Assembly (NCBI GenBank): GCA_002491225.1
Contig: DKVN01000077.1
Span: forward strand, 17,691 to 24,184
Direction: 5' to 3'
Source: Faecalibacterium sp. UBA7177
Lineage (GTDB): Bacteria > Bacillota > Clostridia > Oscillospirales > Ruminococcaceae
DNA: 6,494 nucleotides
Positions 1 to 6,085 of this stretch are shown in pieces (the first letter of the stretch is position 1; every line of letters starts with the position of its first letter). The position numbers and the translations under genes are program-made. A model generated the notes under the pieces. The model did not search any database. It was not told where the DNA came from and saw only the letters and a list, made by a program, of their open reading frames with translations.

Positions 1-871
1 GCTCCCGCTCGTCGTTGCCGCCGATGGCGCCCGCGCCGTCCCGCTTTTTGCCGATGGTGTCGATCTCGTCAATAAACACGATGCAGGGCGCTTTTTCGTT
101 GGCCTGCTTGAAGAGGTCGCGCACCTTGGCCGCGCCCATGCCCACAAACATCTCAACAAACTCCGAGCCGGAGATTGAGAAGAAGGGCACGTTGGCCTCG
201 CCCGCCACCGCCTTGGCCAGCAGGGTTTTGCCGGTGCCCGGAGGGCCTACCAGCAGCGCGCCGCGCGGGATGCGGGCCCCGATCTCGGCGTATTTTTGCG
301 GGTTGTGCAAAAAGTCGACGATCTCGGTCAGCAGCTCCTTGGCCTCGTCCTCCCCGGCCACATCTGCAAAGCGGATGCCGTCGGTGGATTGCACATACAC
401 CTTGGCATTGCTTTTGCCAAAGGACATGAAGTTGCCGCCCGGGCCGCCCGCCCCGGCCCGCTTGGCGAGGCTGTTCATCAGCACACGGCCCAGCACCATA
501 AAGAGTACCATTGGCAGCACCCAGCTGATGAGCATACTGGCCAGCGGGCTGACCTGCTGGATGATGGGGGTGCCGTACTGGGTGATGCCCGCCTCATAGA
601 GATGGCGGGCAAGCTCGGGGTCCTCCATGCGGCCGGTTTTGTAGTAGCCGGGAGGGGTGGCGGTGTCGGCAAAGACGATCTCGTTCTCGTCCACCTCCAC
701 CTGGCTGACCCGGCCCTCGTCCACCATCTTCAAAAATTCGCCGTACTGCACCTCTTCCACCCGGGCGGTGAACAGCCGCGGAAAGACAAAGGCGTTGAGA
801 AGCAGCATCACAAGGAGAACAATGCCAAAATAGTAAAGCAGGGATTTTTGCGGGGGCCTAACCTCTTTCAT
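1..871 (-). CDS. ftsH: ATP-dependent zinc metalloprotease FtsH, N-terminal part (cut by window edge)
   Basis: FtsH is a membrane-anchored hexameric AAA+ protease that extracts and degrades misfolded membrane proteins and some cytoplasmic regulators. The visible 290 residues have the family order: a membrane helix at about 12-30, an extracytoplasmic domain at about 31-110, a second helix at about 111-132, a Gly-rich linker (138-147), then the AAA+ module. Walker A is GPPGTGKT (209-216), Walker B is CIVFIDEID (263-271), and the pore-loop region is EMFVGMGAAKVRDLF (240-254), with GMG where GVG is usual. The sequence stops inside the second region of homology (GGNDERE), so the arginine finger and the HExxH zinc-protease domain lie outside the window. 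The ATG at 871-869 was chosen because an AAGGAAG-type ribosome site (882-889) lies 10 nt upstream and the first helix follows directly. It is monocistronic at its 5' end, with its own promoter. Identity is certain; only completeness is unknown. Confidence 0.97.
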   Translation of the reverse strand, partial: MKEVRPPQKSLLYYFGIVLLVMLLLNAFVFPRLFTARVEEVQYGEFLKMVDEGRVSQVEVDENEIVFADTATPPGYYKTGRMEDPELARHLYEAGITQYGTPIIQQVSPLASMLISWVLPMVLFMVLGRVLMNSLAKRAGAGGPGGNFMSFGKSNAKVYVQSTDGIRFADVAGEDEAKELLTEIVDFLHNPQKYAEIGARIPRGALLVGPPGTGKTLLAKAVAGEANVPFFSISGSEFVEMFVGMGAAKVRDLFKQANEKAPCIVFIDEIDTIGKKRDGAGAIGGNDERE

Positions 872-953
872 CGGGGGTTCGCTTCCTTTCTGCGCCGAAA
901 AAGGGCCGCGGGCGGCAAAGCCATTGCGGCCCATCGTATTCCAAACAATCTAT

Positions 954-982
954 AGTGTACCCACCCCGGGCCGCGGGGTCAA
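954..982 (-). promoter_or_regulatory. Sigma-A-type promoter of ftsH
   Basis: On the minus strand TTGACC (982-977) is followed by exactly 17 nt and then TACACT (959-954), a good match to vegetative -35/-10 boxes at optimal spacing. Transcription would start near 947, giving a leader of about 75 nt before the ftsH ATG. The DNA just upstream of the -35 box (983-1000) is A/T-rich and could act as an UP element. Called from sequence match only. Confidence 0.7.
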
Positions 983-1075
983 GAGATGAAATTTGAATTT
1001 TGGAAACAGACGATTGCCAAATTGTGACATTATCGTGAACCATTCGTCTCCCGCGCGTCCTGCCGCCAAAACCGC
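983..1075. other. Gene-free stretch between ftsH promoter and GH25 terminator
   Basis: With the flanking promoter and terminator this belongs to a gene-free interval of 304 bases (872-1175). It is A/T-rich compared with its surroundings. It carries a short imperfect inverted repeat, TTTGG (999-1003) with CCAAA (1017-1021), separated by 13 nt, which could be a regulator site for ftsH or may be chance. I see no small ORF with a credible ribosome site and no RNA gene here. Confidence 0.4.
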
Positions 1076-1127
1076 ACAGAAAAGCCGCGCCCGCCGCCCC
1101 CCTCGCGGGGGAAGCGGCGGGCGCGGC
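1076..1127 (-). terminator. Rho-independent terminator of the GH25 gene
   Basis: A perfect 14-bp G/C stem (1127-1114 pairing with 1097-1084) encloses an inner five-pair C/G stem (1111-1107 with 1102-1098) and a TCGC-type tetraloop, with a two-base bulge between the stems. On the minus strand it is followed by TTTTCTGT, a U-rich tract. It sits about 50 nt after the GH25 stop codon and ends that transcript before the ftsH promoter. The plus-strand side has no T tract, so it works in one direction. Confidence 0.85.
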
Positions 1128-1175
1128 CCTGAATCCTTACATAGCGTGGATCAGCGCAGAGATACCCGTGCGCGG

Positions 1176-3455
1176 TCAGTTGCGGATGACATTGCGGTCG
1201 ACCCGGCCGGGAATGCCCGGCACGCTGCCGCTGGAGGTATACTGCCACATATCGTACTTATAGGGGAAGTCGAGCTGGCTGGCGAAGTGGGCCACCCAGA
1301 TCTTGTACCGGCTGATGCTGGAGAAGTTGAGGTTGCCGGTGAGCCAGCTGCGGTAGGAGTAGACGCCCGGGGTGTACCCGCCGGACTGGATGGTCTGGCA
1401 GAAGGTGACCGTGTTGGAGGTGCGCTGGGCGCGGCTGAGATGATCCGCGCGGCCCTGGCCGTGGCCGTCCGAGTTTTCGGTGTCGTAGTAGACGGGGTAG
1501 CTGACCGGGATGTTGTACTTTCTGATCAGGCTGAGCACGAACCCGGCCTCATCGGCGGCCTCCTGCTCGTTGACCGCCTGGGTAAAGAAGTACAGGCCGA
1601 TCTTGATGCCGGCCGCCCGCGCGCCCTGCACATGGCTGGCCAGCAGCGGATCCTCAACCAGCGCGCCGGTGCCCCAGCCGCGGTAGCCCGCCCGGATGAT
1701 GACAAAGTCGATGCCGGAGGCCTTTACCTGGCTCCAGTTGATGTTGGGCTGGTACTTCGAGACGTCGATGCCCTGCAGCTCGTTCACCCGGTGGCCGTCG
1801 CCGTCAAAGGTGTAGCGCTCGCCCCTGATGATCTCAACCGTGCCCTTGAGGGGCTGGTGGGTGGCGGGGTCATAGTAATACTGCTTGTCGCTCTCGCTGG
1901 GATACCAGCCCGAGATCTCGTCGAGATGGCCCACCACCTCGTTGGTGGCGGTCAGCTTAAAGGAGTGATCCTTGTTGATCTCGTTCGTATTGCTCAGCAG
2001 GATGATCTCTTTGGGCATGCTGGGCAGCGGGGTCTGGGTGGGCGAGGGCGCGGGGGTGGCCGACGGCTCCGGGCTCTCGCTCGGGTTGGGCGAGGGCGAA
2101 ACCGACGGCTCCGGGGTGGGGGTCGGGGTCTCGCTCGGCGGCGGGGTTGGGGTGGTCGTCTCGCTCGGCGGGGGCGTCGGGGTGGGCGTCTCGCTCGGCG
2201 GTGCCGTTGGCTCGGTGGTCGGCTCGGAGGACGGGACCGGGTCGGGGGTGTCCTCTGGGGTTCCCTGCGTGTTATCGCCTTGATTCCCGGTGTTCTCCGT
2301 GTCGGTCAGCGCGGTCTCGCTGTTGCCCAGCCAGCTGCGGCTGCCCAGCAGGTGGATCGACGCGCCGGTGCGGGCGGCGGTCTGCACGATCTCGCCCGCC
2401 TCGACCATCTTGGCGTAGAGGGTCTCGTCCAGCTGCGCCTTGACGATGAAGCCCTTGCCGCCGTTATCGGTCACCAGCCGGTAGGGGCTGGGGCTGCCAT
2501 CGGTATAATAGAGCTGGCCGCCCTCGCCCAGGTTGGCCTGATTGGCTGCGACCGTGTACACCTCGCGCACATCATCCTTTTTGACGACGCTGGTCTGTAC
2601 ATAGGTGACCGTATCGGCCGGGGGCGGGGCGGTGCCGATCTCGGGCTTGGTGTCCTCGGCCGAGGCCTCGCTGTCCGATTTGATCTGCTCCTGAATGGCC
2701 TCCTCGTCCGGCTTGTAGACGACCTTTTTCTTGATGGTGACCTTTTGCGGGGCGGGCATGACATAGCCCTGCATCGGCTGCAGGGTGACGGTGTAATCGC
2801 CCGGCTCAAGGTCCTCGATCAGGGTCACGCCGGTCTCGGGGTCGATCTCGTATTCCTCGTCCTTTTTATTCTCATCGGTCAGGGTGACCTTGAAGGCCAC
2901 ACCCAAAACCGGCTCCTGGGTCATCTTGGCATCGTCCTGCTTGCCGCCGGACGCGGACGCGCTGGAAGAGGAGGAGCCGCTCGATGCGCTGCCGGACGAG
3001 CCGGAGCGCGAGGAGGCCCCGGAAGAGGCCGCGGACGAGCTGGAACTGCCCGCGCTGCGGGAGCTGCCGGCGCTGCCCGATGTGCCGGAGCTGGCGGTGG
3101 TATCCTCCGGCTGCTCCTCGGGCACATCCCGCAGCACCTCGATGCCGAGGTCCTGCTGCACGACACTGAGCTCCATGCGCAGCTCGATGTCCGGCTCCGG
3201 GGTGGGCTCGGGGGTCGGGGTCGGGGCGGCGGTGGGCGTGGGGCTGGGCGTGGCTGTGGCCGAGATTACCGAGTCCGCCATCCCGGCGGCCGAGACCGCC
3301 GCCGAGTCGGGCGCTCCGTTCACCGCGGCGGCCACAACACCGGCCCCCAGCGAGATGGTGAGCACGCCCACACAGGAGAAGGCGGCGATCATTTTATGTA
3401 GCGGCAGGCGGGCCCACCGGTGGCTGGAGAAGTAACGTGAAAAATTCTGATTCAT
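1176..3455 (-). CDS. Membrane-anchored or secreted GH25 family muramidase with Ser-rich and Pro/Thr-rich linkers
   Basis: This 759-residue protein ends in a glycoside hydrolase family 25 domain (about 562-759), the fold of lysozymes that cut the MurNAc-GlcNAc bond of peptidoglycan. The catalytic signatures are intact: GIDVSKYQ (D564), the D-x-E pair in YYDTEN (D658, E660), and the C-terminal WQYTSSG...GRVDRN block. Residues about 22-45 form one hydrophobic helix after a basic N-terminus, either a signal anchor or a signal peptide (AAA before V45 is a possible cleavage point). Next come a Pro/Thr stretch, a Ser/Gly/Ala stretch at about 120-170, a SpaA/Cna-B-like beta domain at about 183-249 (LEPGDYTVTL), an unrecognised domain at about 280-375, a Pro/Ser/Thr linker at about 394-479, and one degenerate choline-binding-like repeat (YYYDPATHQP...GERYTFDGDGHR) just before the catalytic domain. 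No LPXTG anchor is present. The start at 3455 is set by GGAGGAAG 10 nt upstream; the frame stays open much further upstream, but that part is shadow sequence. Own promoter and terminator. Likely role is cell-wall remodelling; an autolysin against self or an enzyme against competitors cannot be told apart. Confidence 0.92.
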   Translation of the reverse strand: MNQNFSRYFSSHRWARLPLHKMIAAFSCVGVLTISLGAGVVAAAVNGAPDSAAVSAAGMADSVISATATPSPTPTAAPTPTPEPTPEPDIELRMELSVVQQDLGIEVLRDVPEEQPEDTTASSGTSGSAGSSRSAGSSSSSAASSGASSRSGSSGSASSGSSSSSASASGGKQDDAKMTQEPVLGVAFKVTLTDENKKDEEYEIDPETGVTLIEDLEPGDYTVTLQPMQGYVMPAPQKVTIKKKVVYKPDEEAIQEQIKSDSEASAEDTKPEIGTAPPPADTVTYVQTSVVKKDDVREVYTVAANQANLGEGGQLYYTDGSPSPYRLVTDNGGKGFIVKAQLDETLYAKMVEAGEIVQTAARTGASIHLLGSRSWLGNSETALTDTENTGNQGDNTQGTPEDTPDPVPSSEPTTEPTAPPSETPTPTPPPSETTTPTPPPSETPTPTPEPSVSPSPNPSESPEPSATPAPSPTQTPLPSMPKEIILLSNTNEINKDHSFKLTATNEVVGHLDEISGWYPSESDKQYYYDPATHQPLKGTVEIIRGERYTFDGDGHRVNELQGIDVSKYQPNINWSQVKASGIDFVIIRAGYRGWGTGALVEDPLLASHVQGARAAGIKIGLYFFTQAVNEQEAADEAGFVLSLIRKYNIPVSYPVYYDTENSDGHGQGRADHLSRAQRTSNTVTFCQTIQSGGYTPGVYSYRSWLTGNLNFSSISRYKIWVAHFASQLDFPYKYDMWQYTSSGSVPGIPGRVDRNVIRN
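2128..2217 (-). repeat. Three tandem 30-bp repeats in the GH25 linker
   Basis: Three adjacent 30-bp units (2128-2157, 2158-2187, 2188-2217) each open, on the plus strand, with GTCTCGCTCGGCGG. On the coding strand each encodes a PPSET-TPTP type decapeptide, so a gain or loss of one unit keeps the frame. The repeats sit in the Pro/Thr spacer between the outer domains and the GH25 module. The third copy is diverged at its far end. Confidence 0.85.
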
Positions 3456-3465
3456 TGCCCTGTAT

Positions 3466-3473
3466 CTTCCTCC
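3466..3473 (-). promoter_or_regulatory. Ribosome binding site that sets the GH25 start
   Basis: On the minus strand GGAGGAAG lies 10 nt before the ATG at 3455. An in-frame ATG 32 codons further upstream has no ribosome site and would put a Pro/Ala-rich peptide before the basic and hydrophobic N-terminus, so the downstream ATG is preferred. Confidence 0.8.
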
Positions 3474-3588
3474 GTTGTCTTTTGCTGGGGTTGGGGCGCC
3501 GCCGGGCCTTTTGGCAGGGTGCGCGGCGGCGTGCGGGGCCATCGGCTGCCGGGGAGCGGCCTGGGACAGTGACCCCAGAGTAAAAATT

Positions 3589-3617
3589 ATTATAGCACAC
3601 CCTTTGGGGCCTGCAAA
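3589..3617 (-). promoter_or_regulatory. Extended -10 promoter of the GH25 gene
   Basis: On the minus strand a perfect TATAAT (3594-3589) is preceded by TGC (3597-3595), making an extended -10 box. A weaker TTTGCA (3617-3612) lies 17 nt upstream as the -35 box. Transcription would begin near 3582, leaving a GC-rich leader of about 125 nt. A/T-rich DNA with two copies of AAATTTCC lies immediately upstream (3629-3646). Confidence 0.75.
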
Positions 3618-3628
3618 GAGATTTTGGC

Positions 3629-3646
3629 AAATTTCCTGAAATTTCC
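3629..3646. repeat. Two AAATTTCC copies one helical turn apart upstream of the GH25 promoter
   Basis: AAATTTCC occurs at 3629-3636 and again at 3639-3646, a period of 10 bp, just upstream of the -35 box at 3612-3617. The spacing puts both copies on one face of the helix, as expected for an UP element or an activator site, but two short copies could be chance. The rest of 3456-3717 (262 bases, gene-free) holds only the GH25 promoter and leader. Confidence 0.4.
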
Positions 3647-3717
3647 GCGCATTTTTTGTGGAGCCACGCCCTTTTTGCGCCTGTTTGGGGCGGTTTTGCC
3701 CGCGGCAGGCGGGCCGT

Positions 3718-4896
3718 TTACCCTTCCCGCGCCCCGTCCGGGCAGTAGCGGGCGACCAACAGGTCAACACAGGCGCCGTAGCTCTGCATGCCCAGCGTCT
3801 GCCCGTAGCTCTGCAAAAAGCCGGTATAGGTGCTCTCGGCGGCCTCGCGCACCGGCCCCTCAAACTGGGCCCAGTAGGCGTTGTTGGCCCGCAGGTCGGC
3901 CTGGGCGGCGGGGCAGAGCAGGCTCCACTGCTGCCAGTAGGCCTCCGGGTCGGCCTGGTAGAGAGCGTTCGAGAGGTGCAGCCAGCCGAACAGCCAGCCG
4001 GAGTACTCATACAGCGGCTGGCCGCTGTCCAGGCAGGCCGCCACCGCCACAAAGTTGGCCTCCTGCTCGGGGCCGACCCCCCGCTGGTGGGCCGACTCAT
4101 GCGCCACCGTCACCGGCAAAAAGACGAGGGGGCAGTCGACATTGAGGGTGATCTCGCCGGTAAAGGGAAAGATATACCCGGTAAAGCCGGTGCGGCTCAT
4201 CAGCCGGGAGAAGGCGGCGGGCTTGGGCTTGCGGTCCGGCCCGGCGAGGCAGGGATACTGGCGCACCGCGCCGTCGTACACGCCGGGGAAGGCGGCGAAG
4301 ATCTCCTCCCGCTCCGCGTAGAAAAGCCCCTGCTGGCGCGGCGCGCGGCGGGCCGAGAGGTTGACCCCCTTGAGGAAGACCCGGGCGGTGGCCTCGAGCT
4401 CGGCCGCCGAGACCGGGCGGGCGGCAAGGCCGGTCTTCTGCTCAAAGCTGCTGCCGTAGTAGTGCACCCCCCAAAAGGCGCAGACCCCGGCGTAACCCCA
4501 GACCGCGAGGGCCAAAAGGGCGGCGAGACGGCGCAGCAGCACCCGGCGGCCCCGCAGCCGCTGGGCGATGGTGATGATAATGCCCGCCAGCAGGACCAGA
4601 ATGCCGAGGGCGCAGAGGGCCTCCCCCACGCTGATGGGGATGCCGTCCAGCCAGCCGCTGACCGCGCGCTTATAGGGGGCCGAGACGGCGCGGATAAAGC
4701 GGTCCATCCATTGCCGGTTACCCCGCGCCCACCAAAAAAGACAGAGCGCCGCCAGCCCCGCGGCCAGGGCGGCGAGGGCCGGGCCGCAGCCGCGAAACAC
4801 GCGGCGCAGAGCGGCAAGGGCGCGGGGCGCGGGCTTTTGGGGCGTATTGGGGGCCGTGCGGACGGGCTGGGCCGGGCGCAGCCGGGTGGCGCTCAT
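3718..4896 (-). CDS. DUF3810 family membrane protein with HExxH zinc-hydrolase motif
   Basis: This 392-residue protein has three predicted membrane helices (about 36-57, 87-112, 121-143) followed by a long soluble domain. The soluble part carries PFTGEITLNVDCPLVFLP, then AHESAHQRG with H266, E267 and H270 forming an HExxH zinc site, then EQEANF, whose E279 is a good candidate for the third metal ligand. This pattern fits the DUF3810 family, widespread in Firmicutes and Bacteroidetes and without an established substrate. The active-site geometry suggests a gluzincin-type peptidase facing one side of the membrane, which is inference. The ATG at 4896 has GGAGG (4908-4904) 7 nt upstream and overlaps the niaR stop as ATGA, so the two genes are translationally coupled. 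No intrinsic terminator is visible after its TAA, so some read-through into the GH25 leader is possible. The first 30 residues are Pro/Arg/Ala-rich and probably disordered. Family assignment is firm; function is unknown. Confidence 0.88.
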   Translation of the reverse strand: MSATRLRPAQPVRTAPNTPQKPAPRALAALRRVFRGCGPALAALAAGLAALCLFWWARGNRQWMDRFIRAVSAPYKRAVSGWLDGIPISVGEALCALGILVLLAGIIITIAQRLRGRRVLLRRLAALLALAVWGYAGVCAFWGVHYYGSSFEQKTGLAARPVSAAELEATARVFLKGVNLSARRAPRQQGLFYAEREEIFAAFPGVYDGAVRQYPCLAGPDRKPKPAAFSRLMSRTGFTGYIFPFTGEITLNVDCPLVFLPVTVAHESAHQRGVGPEQEANFVAVAACLDSGQPLYEYSGWLFGWLHLSNALYQADPEAYWQQWSLLCPAAQADLRANNAYWAQFEGPVREAAESTYTGFLQSYGQTLGMQSYGACVDLLVARYCPDGAREG

Positions 4897-5516
4897 CCCC
4901 GCGCCTCCGCGGGCCGGGCGTCGGCGGCCGCGCGGGGCGGCTTTTCCGGGGCCGGAGCCTGTGCGCAGGCGGGCTTTTCGGGCTTTTCGGGCTTTTCCGC
5001 CTTTTCATAAAGAAGCCCCTGCCCGGCCAGCTGGGCCCGGATGCGCAGAAAGGTCTCCTCGTCCGGGCAGCGCAGGGTGTGCAGATGCACCCCGCCGGTC
5101 AGCCGGGAGAGCAGGCTGTCCGGCTCGGTGCGGGCCTTTTGCACAAAGATGTCGGCGTCGTAGCGGCTGGCGATCTGCAGCCGGCCGCTGATCTCGCCGT
5201 AGAGCGGGTTTTCGACGATCACATCCTCCGCCACCCCGCCGTTGTCCACCACCGTGTACAGCTCGGCCCGCAGGCCGGCCTCGTCGGTGTGGATGCAGGC
5301 CAGCAGGCCGGTGTACCCGGCGGTGGCCCGGCCCTCGGCCAGGTAGCCGCGGGGGGTGGCCCGGATCTCGCTGCCGCCCGCCCGCAGCAGGGCGATATCC
5401 CCCACCACGATCTGCCGGGAGACCCCCAGCCGCTCGGCCAGCGCCGAGGCGCTGACCGGCCCCGACGCCCCGGCCAGGATGGATGCGATGCTTTTTCTGC
5501 GCTCTGCCGCCGTCAT
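4893..5516 (-). CDS. niaR: NiaR-type niacin-responsive transcriptional repressor (HTH + 3H domain)
   Basis: NiaR (YrxA) represses NAD biosynthesis and niacin uptake genes when nicotinic acid is plentiful. Residues about 5-58 form a winged helix-turn-helix of the HTH_11 type (SASALAERLGVSRQIVVGDI, then a RATPRGYL wing). Residues about 70-168 are the 3H ligand-sensing domain: CIHTDE (H76), ELYTVVDNGG (E85), VIVENPLYGEI and LTGGVHLHTL (H144, H146). These three histidines and the glutamate fit the conserved metal-site residues of the family. Beyond the usual end, around residue 170, it has a tail of about 37 residues starting with EKAEKPEKPEKP and rich in Ala/Pro, which is not part of the known fold. 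The ATG at 5516 is preferred over an upstream GTG at 5549, because AAGGGGG lies 7 nt upstream of it and the protein then begins MTAAERRKSI, as expected for this family. Overlaps the DUF3810 gene by ATGA. No nad genes or niacin transporter are in view, so targets are elsewhere or just DUF3810 itself. Confidence 0.9.
   Translation of the reverse strand: MTAAERRKSIASILAGASGPVSASALAERLGVSRQIVVGDIALLRAGGSEIRATPRGYLAEGRATAGYTGLLACIHTDEAGLRAELYTVVDNGGVAEDVIVENPLYGEISGRLQIASRYDADIFVQKARTEPDSLLSRLTGGVHLHTLRCPDEETFLRIRAQLAGQGLLYEKAEKPEKPEKPACAQAPAPEKPPRAAADARPAEARG
4971..5006 (-). repeat. 9-bp tandem repeat encoding Glu-Lys-Pro units in the NiaR tail
   Basis: Three perfect plus-strand copies of GGGCTTTTC (4971-4979, 4980-4988, 4989-4997) and a fourth diverged copy (4998-5006) run in tandem. 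They encode EKAEKPEKPEKP at the junction of the 3H domain and the Ala/Pro tail. The repeat unit is a whole number of codons, so copy changes keep the frame into the coupled DUF3810 start. Confidence 0.85.
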
Positions 5517-5523
5517 GGCGCAG

Positions 5524-5530
5524 CCCCCTT
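5524..5530 (-). promoter_or_regulatory. Ribosome binding site that sets the niaR start
   Basis: On the minus strand AAGGGGG stands 7 nt before the ATG at 5516. The competing GTG at 5549 has no purine-rich site at the right distance and would place the palindrome at 5532-5548 inside the coding sequence. Confidence 0.75.
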
Positions 5531-5531
5531 T

Positions 5532-5548
5532 TGTTTCAGACTGATACA
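5532..5548. promoter_or_regulatory. 17-bp imperfect palindrome, possible operator of niaR
   Basis: TGTTTCAGACTGATACA has 8-base arms matching at 7 of 8 positions around a single central base. It lies in the 39-bp gap between the GNAT stop and the niaR start, just upstream of the niaR ribosome site, where an autorepressor could bind. It also contains no T tract after it on the minus strand, so it is not a terminator. I could not compare it with the published NiaR box. Confidence 0.45.
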
Positions 5549-5555
5549 CAAAAAG

Positions 5556-6008
5556 TTACCGATGAATATACATTCTGGTCATTTCAGGTTCGCCGTCTCC
5601 CTGAACCATACATAAAAATTCCCATCCGTATCTTTCATAAAAGCCGATATGATCCGTAACCAAATAGACAGGTGAAATTCCCTTGCCTTTGAGATCATGG
5701 ACAACCATATTCAGCAGGTGTCCTGCGATCCCCTTACAGCGGTATTCTTTTTCAGTGTACACGGCGCACACGTTGGGAGCCAGGTCTTTTCTGTCATGGA
5801 AGTCGTTTTCGATCACGCCCATGCCCCCAACGATCTTGTCTCCCTTCATACAAAAATACCATCCGTATTCTGTTGTATTGCTCAAATACGCTTCCATACA
5901 TTCGAGATAGGCCTCTTTCGGGACGCCCCATTTTCCATGAAACCATTCTGCGGCAGCTTCTTTTATTTTCGGCTCTTCTCTTAAAGTAATATAGGAATAT
6001 TCGCTCAT
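5556..6008 (-). CDS. GNAT family N-acetyltransferase
   Basis: This 150-residue protein has the GNAT layout for moving an acetyl group from acetyl-CoA to an amine. Motif A, the acetyl-CoA pyrophosphate loop, is seen as EKEYRCKGIAGHLLN (R90, G93, A95, G96), preceded by the NVCAVYTEKEY strand. Motif B follows as GFYERYGWEFL (about 122-132), with Y124 and the YGW turn typical of the family. Full length for a single-domain GNAT; the substrate cannot be read from sequence. The ATG at 6008 has GGAG (6021-6018) 9 nt upstream; the open frame continues to 6230, but those codons cross the gene's promoter and are not credible. Base composition is much lower in GC than the neighbours (about 43% in a hand-counted 60 bases versus about 72% in a stretch of the DUF3810 gene), which suggests later acquisition. 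It runs into niaR without a visible terminator. Confidence 0.88.
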   Translation of the reverse strand: MSEYSYITLREEPKIKEAAAEWFHGKWGVPKEAYLECMEAYLSNTTEYGWYFCMKGDKIVGGMGVIENDFHDRKDLAPNVCAVYTEKEYRCKGIAGHLLNMVVHDLKGKGISPVYLVTDHIGFYERYGWEFLCMVQGDGEPEMTRMYIHR

Positions 6009-6056
6009 CAATCCATTCTCCGTAAATTTCGCTTTCCCGGTTTGTTTCTTAACCCC

Positions 6057-6085
6057 ACTATAGCACATCTCCCCGCCGAACACAA
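6057..6085 (-). promoter_or_regulatory. Extended -10 promoter of the GNAT gene
   Basis: On the minus strand TTGTGT (6085-6080), a 17-nt spacer and TATAGT (6062-6057) form a sigma-A-type promoter, with TGC directly before the -10 box. The start would lie near 6050, about 40 nt before the ATG. If no other promoter exists it would also feed niaR and the DUF3810 gene. Confidence 0.7.

Noticed and set aside
296..955. Plus-strand open frames opposite ftsH
   Set aside because: The minus strand there encodes FtsH with Walker A and B motifs; the plus-strand translation shows no domain.
993..3401. 802-codon open frame on the plus strand opposite the GH25 gene
   Set aside because: It is antisense to a protein with intact GH25 motifs, has an odd Gly/Arg/Ala/Leu-rich composition with no recognisable domain, and has no ribosome site. 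GC-rich genes leave such open antisense frames by lack of stop codons.
3661..3717. G/C-rich hairpins after the DUF3810 stop as a terminator
   Set aside because: The minus-strand stems are short and are followed by A-rich rather than T-rich sequence, so they do not fit an intrinsic terminator.
3456..4100. In-frame upstream extension of the GH25 gene into the DUF3810 gene
   Set aside because: The extension crosses the GH25 promoter and overlaps DUF3810 codons; a strong ribosome site and a signal-anchor N-terminus support the ATG at 3455.
3658..5010. 450-codon open frame on the plus strand opposite DUF3810 and niaR
   Set aside because: Antisense shadow of two genes with clear family motifs; low-complexity translation and no start context.
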